Shown here one piece after another: positions 55,840 to 64,000 of a stretch of DNA of 64,000 nt. The notes beneath the pieces were generated by a model. That model was not told the origin of the DNA. It saw nothing but the letters and a program-made list of their open reading frames with translations, and ran no database searches. The stretch's first letter is position 1. The number at the start of each line of letters is the position of its first letter. A program made the position numbers and the translations under genes. Source of the DNA: Hysterangium stoloniferum (lineage: Eukaryota > Basidiomycota > Agaricomycetes > Hysterangiales > Hysterangiaceae); assembly GCA_015178975.1 (NCBI GenBank), contig WHVD01000004.1, forward strand, positions 1,674,001 through 1,738,000, in the 5' to 3' direction.

Positions 55840-56590
55840 TGTTAAAGGTTGTGCAAAGCTTAGCAGATGGTTTCCAGAGAAACCCATGGATATTCCAGTA
55901 GGACTTGGCTTCAGCTTATAAGTTGCACCCTCACAAGATCATAGCATCCAATTTCAAACAGGCAGATGGAAAACCTGGGGAGTCCAGGTGTAGTTGATAG
56001 GTTGAAGGTTGATGTCAAAAGACCAGTTGGAAAGCCCATGGGCTCTGATGGGATCAATAGCATTGTGAGATGAGAGGTGGAGATAGAGTAGAATAGGTAC
56101 TAGGGTTACTGGGGAAACTTGGTTGATTTTCTGACCAGATTGTATATACAAACATCAGCTAGACTATATAGATCGTGAAATGTGTGTAATACTAAATCTG
56201 GTAATAATGGAAGACTAAACAAGTAAACATAAATCAGGATGAGTAAACACCAAACTAGGTGTTAGGGATGGAACAGAATGGGGGCAGAGTCTAAAACATG
56301 ACAGGTCATTTGACCATAACAGGAGCAGAGCTCAGTTAGAGAGCTGACAGGTTGTCTGGGTGGAGTCCGGTGACTGGTGTGTGGAATGGAGTTGGACATA
56401 GACAGGTTTGACATGCATGGGTCCTGGTGGGTTGTCCAGTTGTGAACTTCGACTTGGTGGGCATAGAGTCAAGTGCATATAGGGTGGGGTTCAGAGCCCA
56501 GCAGGTTTTCCAGTTAGCTATAACCTGGTATAGAGAGTTGGGTGCATATAGGATGGGGTCTGGAGCCCAGTGGGTTTTCTAGTCCTAACA
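55840..56590 (-). mobile_element. LTR-D, 3' LTR of Gyp-D copy 4, 751 bp
   Basis: On the minus strand TGTTAGGACTAG to CTTTAACA. On the plus strand CTACCCTCCCTTTA follows, the reverse of the polypurine tract seen before 47109. Confidence 0.85.
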
Positions 56591-56770
56591 CTACCCTCCC
56601 TTTATGCCAAAGTCCCATAGAGGTTCTAGAATGTGATAAGGTTTGTCAGTTACATGTATATGTCAAAAGGTTATGTGATCTAGAAGGGACGGTTCAAATG
56701 CAATGAGCCTATATAAAAATTTGAAATAATAAAATTTCTTCCCCCCATCACCCCCATCATCCAATTCATC

Positions 56771-59717
56771 ATGGGTCCAAAACTGATGCCTCGCAAACTG
56801 ATCACCACTGCCGGGCCCTCCATGGGCTCCTCATATTGGGCTCCACTCACTGCTGCCCAAATCTTGGTGCAGTGGGAGGAGCAGTGTCGACAAAGGGAGG
56901 AAGCAGAGAGGAGGGCTAAAGAGGCTGAGGAGGAACTGGAAAAGAAGTACCAGGCAGCACTGGTCACAGAGAAGGTGTCAGGGCAATATATATAATATAT
57001 ATTTTTGCCATTTATTTTTGATTTTAGTTTATTTTAACTATGTCTACATGTACAGGCATGGTGGGAGAACAATTATGTAATCGCACCACTGCCACTGCTG
57101 TTGAAAATGGTCGCACCGTCGCAACACATGGGTGCACTGCACAGCCGAAATGTGCGCACACTGTGGAGTCACAAAGTGTGTGCACAGCACAGCAGCAATA
57201 TGTCCTCATGTTGGCACCGACACAAGGCCACGCCGCCATCACAGAGTCGCCATATCTGCCTTCGTTGCATGACTGTTGTATATGTTGTCATCACGAGGTC
57301 GCCACAACTGCCATCATCATAAGCCTGCTGCCACTGCCCATAGCCTGGTTGACACACAGTGCAAAGCACTGTGTGTCTAAATTCGTCCCTGTGCACAGAA
57401 GTGTGCCCCACCGCTACAGACAAAGTCAGCACTGACACAAATGCTGAGGCACCAGTTAGACACCAAAACACTGGGTGGGATTACATAAGCGCCGAGGCAC
57501 GGCTATGCACTGTAGGGTGCATACATGCCATTTTGACATTTTTCTTAGATTTCTAATAAATAAAAAATACTAAAATATATTAAATAAATAGTATAAATAG
57601 GGCACATATACATAGCTAGTCTTTAGTTTCAATCTCTTAGGAATCCCACTAAAACAAGTGTGATCTCCCCTGTCATTGAGCTATCCCCTCTTCACTTCAT
57701 ATTTCTGTGTTTTATCTTCTGTTTGGTAGCCTTGTTAGTGTTACCCTAACAGAAGGAGGCTGAGGAGCAGAGGAAAAAGGATGAGGAGGAGGCAGTGTGG
57801 GTTGCCATGGAGCATGCCAAAGCAGCTACAGAGAGGGCCACAGTTGCCGCAGGAAAGGTAAGTCCCAACAATTCACCTAATCAAACTTTACTGACTTTGG
57901 TTTCTAGCACCAGGCAGTAGAAGTGGAATCAGAGTCTGAAGAAGCTGAGAGCCCTCAAAATGTAAGTGGGAGGTCCATAGGAACATCTGGGTACTGACCA
58001 CACTAACAGAAAACAAGGCAAACAGCTCCAGTTCACCTGGAGGCAAAGAACAACCTGTGGTGTTCCAGTTGTAATGACCAGAACACAGACTGTTATCAGA
58101 AGTCTGGGCAGGGACTGGGCTGTTGGCCATGTGGACACCTTAAAGTGAGGTTGTTAAGGTGTGTGCAGGGTTTAGTGGAGGGTTTCTGGAGAAACCTGCA
58201 GGTAATCCAGTAGGACTTGGCTTCAGCTTATAGGCTGCACCCTTGCAAGATTGTGGTGTCCAATTTCAGATAGGCAGATGGGAATCCTGGGGAGGTTGGG
58301 GGTAGTTGGTGGGTCGAGAGGTCAGGGGGTTGATTGCAGGAATCCTGCGGAGATCAAGGGATCAGGTGGTGATTGGTTGGAGGTCAAGGGATTGGGCAGT
58401 GATGGGTCAGAGGTCAAGCAATTGAGAGGTCAGAGCCTGTGGGCTCCAATGAGGTAAATAGTAGTGTGTTTCAAAGAGAGGAATAGAGCAGAAAATATAC
58501 TGAGATTACTGGGGGGATCTAAGCTGATTTTCTGACTTGATTGTATGTACAACATCTGCCAGACTACACAGGAGAGAGGGAGTGCATCATGGATTACTGG
58601 CAATGTGAAGAGACAGTAATATCAAAATTGACTATAGATCAACAAGTCATGTGACCATATTGAATAGAATCAACAAAGACATGTGATTTGGTCAGTTTAT
58701 ATAGTATATATTGTATCAAAATCATCAGCCACAAAACCTTTCCAATGAGCAGGCCTGACTAAACTATTTGTAGCATACCCAAAAATGCATATTATGTAAT
58801 AATACTCTAGACCATGATTCTATACATGTTTAGCTATCCAGTGTGAATTTTTGAAATGTTTTGCTATTTTCTCTCCCCTGGTAGCAGTCTGCCAATATGC
58901 AAACTCCAAACATTGGAAAGGTTTTGTGAGTCACTGTATATAGACTGTGGAATGTATGTTATACTAAATCCAGTAATAATGAAATCCTAAACAAGTAATC
59001 ATGAAACAAGACAAGTAAACACCAAGCTAGGTATTAGGAATGGAACAGAATAGAGGTGGAGTCTGAAACATGACAGGTCATTTGACCATAATGGGAACAG
59101 GGCTCAGTTAAAGAGCTGTCAGGTTATCCAGGTGGAGCCCAGTGACTGGTGTGTGGAATGGGGTTGGACATAGACAGGCTTTGACATGCACAGGTCCCAG
59201 TGGGGTCTGATGACTGATGCATGAGACACAGAGGGTCAGGCATAAACAGGCTTGATGTCCAGGTCCCAGTGGGTTTTCCAATTTAGATGTAACTTGATAT
59301 AGCAAGTCAGGTGCATGTAGGATAGGGTCCAGAGCCCGGTGGGGTTTCCAGTCCTAACAGAGGTGCTGACTGGTTCATGAGCCCACAGGGTCCGTGCCAT
59401 GGGAAGCAGGTGGCTCAGACATGCCTGGGGGCTTGGAGGACATTTTGGGGTAGATAGCTGTGGGCATAGAGACCCAGAACCAGTTGCTTGAAGAGAGCAG
59501 CCAGATGCAGGGGACCATGGTGGAGACACTCCAGGGACTCCATGGGGAGTTCTGGGCATTCTTGGCAGAGTATGGTGGGTATGTGTATTCAGAACCCCAG
59601 GTCAGGAGTTCCAAGGAGCCCAGGGAGGATGAGGATGGGGTCCCCAAGGAGGTGGCAGGATTCCACAAGGAGTATAATGAAAGTGGGCAGAAGCATAGTC
59701 CCATAAATGTAGAATGA
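56771..59717 (+). CDS. Antisense accessory gene of Gyp-D, copy at 57-59 kb
   Basis: It starts MGPKLMPRKLITTAGPS at 56771, antisense to its host element. A long charged helix follows (QREEAERRAKEAEEELEKKY). The intron at 57858-57907 (GTAAGT, TACTGAC, CTAG) is in the same position as in the 46-kb copy. The stretch 58040-58142 reads, in one frame, CSSCNDQNTDC then CWPC, that is C-X2-C-X6-C-X9-C-X2-C. The C-terminal part QNQLLEESSQMQGTMVETL to KHSPINVE is at 59474-59717. Two solo LTRs lie inside. It is a fossil, and its function is unknown. Confidence 0.6.
56977..57751. mobile_element. Solo LTR-F, 775 bp
   Basis: TGTCAGGGCAATAT to TTACCCTAACA, with target duplication GAAGG at 56972-56976 and 57752-57756. 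The interrupted text is seen uninterrupted in the 46-kb copy. A TATA box (GTATAAATAG) is at 57591-57600. The only copy in the window. Confidence 0.8.
58152..59359 (-). mobile_element. Solo LTR-D with a nested MITE
   Basis: On the plus strand TGTTAAGGTGTG to AGTCCTAACA, with target duplication GAGGT at 58147-58151 and 59360-59364. It is 1208 bp, of which 370 bp (58567-58936) are a later insertion. Confidence 0.85.
58567..58936. mobile_element. MITE-like insertion, Tc1/mariner type
   Basis: Flanked by TA on both sides, within LTR-D text that is continuous elsewhere. The right end is GGTTTTGTGAGTCACTG (inverse: CAGTGACTCACAAAACC). An inverted match CCACAAAACCTTTCCAATG lies internally at 58729-58747 and pairs with 58911-58930. 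The left end is diverged. No transposase. Confidence 0.5.
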
Positions 59718-60059
59718 AAGGAAAACAAATAATAAAGTTTAATTAATTTCTTCTTTTTTTGAATAAAAATAAAAATAAAAGCATGAAACATAAAAGTCTG
59801 GGGGTCTGCTAAGACATAAATAAAACAAGTCAGAAACCTGTAAAAGCAAGGAGAGACATTGGGCAACAGGGAAAAATGAAGTGAGTCCAACATATACATG
59901 GGGTCTGCTGATTGCGGCTAGAGAGAGGATAGTGGTCTGGGTTTGAGTGGGTACATAAGCTGTGTGAAAGTCAGTGAGAATCTCCATGGCATTACCGAGT
60001 TCTGTGGCCAAAATCCGTGATGTCTCTTCATCTGTGCCCTCGTACCTCATGTAGGTCTG

Positions 60060-62260
60060 AAACAGAAAGGAAGAAGTGGAGAAAGAAAAACTCACCTAGT
60101 TCCCAGTGCATAAGACATGAAAAATGCCAATGGTCCAAGGTAGATGCAAAATGTACCAAAAAACTGCTTGCTGGAGTCAAGACCAAGCAAGCAAGCTATG
60201 ATATACACAGGCACTGCAAATATTGATGTTCTTGAAGGATTTGTCTATGCCTATGAGCACTGGGCAGAGATGAACAGGTTAGATCGCAAATGGGCAGTGA
60301 AATAAATAATTTACTTCCTTGATGGAAAAGCTAGTTCATTCTATATGAAACACATAGCCTTGATCAAACAGAAGTGGATGTTAAAGGCCATGTATGATGG
60401 CCTCTTCAATTACTGTTTTCCTGCAGATTACAAATTGCAGCTGTGAAAGCAACTCACTTTCTCCAGGCAGGGGAGAAAGTGTTTTGTGATTTTGCATGAG
60501 ATGTCGAAAATAACTTGAGGAGGTTTCCTGATATTTACAAGTGCCACCTGAAGCAAATAATGTGGGATGGGCACATGACTATATTAAAGAGAAATGGTTA
60601 AATAATGGATTAAATCCTGACAATACACTTACATATCAAAACTGCTACCTGGTTTGAGGCCACTCAAGAATTTCATCTGGCAGAAAAAGGGCACAGGGAC
60701 AACATACATATCATCCAGATCACCTGGAATATGGCCACAAAAGAGAGACCCTGTGAGTCAGATGGTGCAGAAGACTGACATCAAGGGATTGAGAGCTTAC
60801 CGGCCCACTTCTTCCAGATCTGGGACTACCACTATCAAGCCATTTTCCAAATTGAGTCAGAGTGAGATGAATTGACTCCAAGCAGAGGAGTGATGTTTCA
60901 CCTGCCAAGAAGGAGGGTCATGAATCCCAAAACTGTCCTTAAGGGAAGTTCACTTCTGCTCCAAAATAGGGTGCTGCCATGTCTGCTGGGTCTGTCCAAG
61001 TGAAACAACTTACAGATTTGGGAAGAAAGACAGAGCAAGCAGTTACTGAAAATATTTTGGGCCAGATACTGCCATAGCTGAGGGGCAAAATCTGTTGACA
61101 TGATTTGCTGTATCCTATTCAGTCAAAGAATTCAGGGTATGTCATCCCTGGGGATCTCCTGCAAATCGGAAAAGTCACCTGTAGGGAACCAGGGTATCAA
61201 ATTGGACAAAGCATATTAGATAACTCTGAATGGTCAGGGAAAAGGCTCAATGATAACTGTCCTGACTGAGTGGCAGTTGCAACAATTATACAATAGTGTT
61301 GTTGTACTCACTTTCATGTATCGAGTCCATTGCTGCTGGAATGTGACACACAGAGTGGTTTTGGTATTTATTTGATAGTATGCATTAGAAATACAAAATT
61401 GTGGATTGCTTACAACCCCACTTGTATATAGTGATTATAAAGCAAGCCCTCTTTAGTGGTGACTGGGCAATCACACAAGCAGTTAGCATCACAATTCCAA
61501 TGGAAGGTGGGACTGACCAAGGGGAGCTGATAGAGGATGAGGACCCACCAAGATCAGATGGGAATACTCAAGCACAGTATCTTCTAGTGGCATTGAAGGA
61601 GTATTTCCCACCAGAGGAAGCACTGCAAGAAGGGATGTCTCCCAAAGCTCAGTTTAGAGTACATACTGAAGAGTTGGGACTGCGGATATGGGATGAAACC
61701 AACACTGACTTACCTCTGTTTATACCCTGGTCTGTGCTCAGGCTTGATGAGAGCATGGACGATAAAATACAAGCTGTTTACAAGGAAGACATACCTGGTT
61801 TCTCTGAATATATGCCAGCTTTTTGAAGGTACTGTCAGGAGGTGATGTGCAAGCTTCTAGACCTCCGTTTTCGAGTCTATTATAAGACGAGTACCTTCAG
61901 AGATGTAACTAGAGTGGAGAGACAGTGATTCCAAGTCTGCTTTACAGCAGGGTTATACAATATTTGTGACTGGGAGTTAGCTGTTACTTACACAGTGACA
62001 ACAGGCTATCTGCAACATGAGGAATGGACTGTTCCCCAGATACTAACTCGGCAAGCACCCATAAAGGACTCATCAGAAGCTGTTGTTTTTGTCAATACTG
62101 CCCATATGCCTAAGAGAAAAACATTAGGACCTAAAAAGAGTCACTTGAAAAATAGAGGTGTCGAAATGGTCAAGCATATGTCAATGCAGCGCAAAGATTG
62201 TACTCAGTGGCTGCCTAAACCAGTCATCATTGAGGCGTGATTTTAGGGACTCCTTTTATT
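60060..62260 (+). mobile_element. Gyp-E copy 2, gag to protease part
   Basis: Parallel to Gyp-E copy 1: the zinc-knuckle region near 60890-60960 (plus strand text TTTCACCTGCCAAGAAGGAGG), then 61401-61826 with KQALFSGDWAITQAVSI and WDETNTDLPLFIPWSV, as at 36399-36884. At about 62130-62235 KSHLKNRGVEMV...PVIIEA parallels 37345-37450 without the SINE. It ends where normal CpG content returns. Old and broken in many places. Confidence 0.75.
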
Positions 62261-64000
62261 TTCCAACATTGCCGGTATTAGCCGGCCTTTATGTCTACCC
62301 AACATATTTGTATTATTATTAACAATAATTTAGTCATGTGTTACAGCGGTTTTCAAATGATAAGGCGCGAATTGATTGATTTTATCCTGCGTTGGGCCAT
62401 TATACAAAATGGTGTAGAGCTAAAACAGTTGGTGTTTGCAAGATAAAAAACCTGCATTTTCCCTAGTTAAATATATATATAAGGCACAAAAAACCATGAA
62501 TTTCGAAAGGCAAAGGGAGTTTGTGCTGGGCTCTCCCTGAGTTTCTGTAGAGCTGTAATCCTGGTGCCCCCAGTCTTACGCACGGACCCTTTAGTTTTAC
62601 GTGATTACATAATCACCGTGTTTTACGGTATAAGTAGCCGGGAAGTTTTCAGGACCTTAGATCTTACCGTACGCTGCACTTGCCTGTATCTTGTTCTGCT
62701 CTGGACAATACACCGTGGTCCTGTCAACTTGTGTGACCGCCAGTGATCCCAATTGACGAGATTACAAGAGCCCTCCGTTCTTCTGCCATCATTTGCATAA
62801 TGACAGTTTCCTGCCACCGAAATGGTGGTATTATCCTATATAGCAGTGCAACTATCACGTATAAATAGTGTCAGTACGATACAGGAAACGTACCTTTCTT
62901 GGTACATCTTTCACCTGTTCTCTGCCGCCAGTGCTTTTGGTTCTTGCCGCCCTGTTCTAGGTCGTCCTGGTCCCGGTGGCGGTAAATGTTCTCGACAACA
63001 ACAGGGCTTTATTTTTAGATAGCATTTGAATATCCCTCCAACCATCAATAGTTAGTCAAACACAGCACGCACTTACAAGATGAGAGGTGAGTGTCGGGAT
63101 CATAGTAAGCGACTCGCTACAATATATGTGCTTCCAAATCGCCCCCATCTACCAAAGTCATTCTTGACGACGTAAGCGCGGTATCGATTGTTCAGTGGCT
63201 GTCTTAGTAAGAGACGGTGCGTCCTCGGACTTCACTCCGAATTCCATAAGTTAACCGGTGGGCCATTCGTGGTACATCCTCAATCCGCTACGTACCTTTA
63301 ATTGGTTGAGGCTTTTGGATACTTTCATGATGGTATATTTAAGCTGTATCTGCTGCACAATTCCTACCATTCAGTTCTAGCACATGTTTAAAGAATGGAC
63401 ACAAGCATAGATGCCAGAACGCATACAACTGCGGGCAAGTTCGAATTCTTTATACCGGGGAGAAACAGTATAGCTGGGTGAATTTAAACTAGATCTAGTG
63501 CTTGAAGAGTTTTTAAATTGTGATAATACTGTCTCCATTTCCGGTCGGGGTCAGTGGAGAGCGACCACAAAATTAGATGATTGGGCGTATTGCAATGTCT
63601 TTCTACTATTAAGCTCCACATGACGACGATCTCGAAAGTTGATACATGGTATATTGAAAATATGGCTTCTGGTCATATACAGTGCCATCATCTCTGGTCA
63701 ATGAAGACCGATGATACCTTATGCTCTCCGCTCACCTGGGTTGGCGACAGCAAGTAGGGCGAGGGCAGCGGTGAACAAAGTCGCATTGCAAAACATTATG
63801 GAGCGCTCAGTATATAGAGAGAAAGAGAGGTAAGGGCCTGGTGTACACGGTGAAGCCAACTTTCAATTTATAGAAAATGCAGCCCACAATCGACATTATA
63901 TGCGTGCCGTGGAGTCTTAGATTTAAATGCTCCAACGCCCCAATTATGTCATCAGCTGGGCTTCATTTTAACAAAACACACCTTCATTGGCACTGTTTGA
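62261..64000. other. Host-like stretch, no gene recognised with certainty
   Basis: CpG frequency is normal and no element of this window is seen. A TATAAATA lies at 62860-62867. Candidate small first exons exist on the minus strand (see next entry, and MKVSKSLNQLK followed by GTACGT from 63329), but no complete gene could be built. Confidence 0.5.
63738..63797 (-). CDS. Possible first exon of a secreted protein
   Basis: ATG at 63797 is followed by a signal-peptide-like stretch, MFCNATLFTAALALLAVANP, and then a splice-donor-like GTGAGC. A TATA-like CTATATACT stands about 20 bases before the ATG. This resembles the first exon of small secreted fungal proteins such as hydrophobins. However, no cysteine pattern of that family follows, and no second exon is convincing. 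It may be a gene remnant or a chance open stretch. Confidence 0.25.

Larger units (their letters stand above)
55840..60056 (-). mobile_element. Gyp-D copy 4, 3' end in reverse orientation, with insertions
   Basis: Read on the minus strand: chromodomain end (YEGTDEETSRILATELGNAM, about 60056-59930), a tail, then the region of the antisense gene, then polypurine tract and 3' LTR at 56590-55840. It is the mirror image of the copy at 45636-48144. It is broken further by solo LTRs at 56977-57751 and 58152-59359. Most of pol and the 5' LTR are missing. Confidence 0.8.

Noticed and set aside
63060-63797. Hydrophobin gene on the minus strand
   Set aside because: Only a signal-peptide-like start is present. 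The eight-cysteine pattern with two CC pairs is not found downstream.

Overview
The window is fungal nuclear DNA, most probably from a basidiomycete of the Agaricomycetes. The signs are genes with introns of about 50 nt, a Zn2Cys6 transcription-factor gene and an F-box gene of the mushroom type, and chromodomain-bearing Ty3/gypsy elements together with Ty1/copia elements. I cannot name the species. About 85-90% of the 64 kb is retrotransposon. Only two stretches look like host DNA: about 48.15-54.2 kb, which carries two genes, and about 62.26-64.0 kb, in which I recognise no complete gene.

Layout. Names such as Gyp-A are mine. 1-330: a 48-bp tandem repeat. 322-862: a Ty1/copia gag scrap and an LTR-like block. 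1340-3569 (-): an integrase piece of Gyp-D, split by a 1.27-kb solo LTR (LTR-C). 3570-5925 (+): the 5' LTR and gag of a Gyp-A copy. 5926-9130 (-): a Ty1/copia element whose integrase reading frame runs into a Gyp-D chromodomain, with its 5' LTR on the right. 9131-9772: LTR-A fragments. 9774-14760 (-): the best-preserved Gyp-D copy (gag, protease, RT, RNase H, integrase N-half, 5' LTR). 14761-29335: a nest in which an LTR-C copy holds a solo LTR-B (target duplication GCTAT), which holds a whole-length Gyp-A (TTGCC), which in turn holds a 1.8-kb LTR (GGAGC) and a solo LTR-A. 29336-39557: Gyp-E, itself holding a young Gyp-B (29949-36299, GTAGA) and a tRNA-derived SINE (37108-37356, AAGAGT). 39559-about 41640: copia LTR and untranslated body. 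41990-43760: degenerate tandem repeats with a tRNA-like unit. 45636-48144: 3' end of a Gyp-D copy with an antisense gene. 54208-60056: two solo LTRs and a reversed Gyp-D 3' end with the same antisense gene, cut by further solo LTRs. 60060-62260: a second Gyp-E piece.

Host genes. A three-exon (possibly four-exon) Zn2Cys6 regulator lies at 49068-50358 (-), with a canonical C-X2-C-X6-C-X5-C-X2-C-X8-C cluster across a splice junction. A single-exon F-box protein lies at 52020-53594 (-). Both are intact and sit in an island with ordinary CpG content between CpG-poor retroelements.

Most promising observation. Two independent Gyp-D 3' ends carry, between chromodomain and 3' LTR and on the opposite strand to pol, a Glu-rich coiled-coil gene with an intron at the same place in both copies (GTAAGT donor, ACTGAC branch-like site, CTAG acceptor). 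One copy also shows a cysteine pattern like half of a fungal zinc cluster. It looks like a passenger gene of the element rather than chance. All elements were treated as fossils. Nothing was computed, so family relationships rest on reading the sequence by eye.
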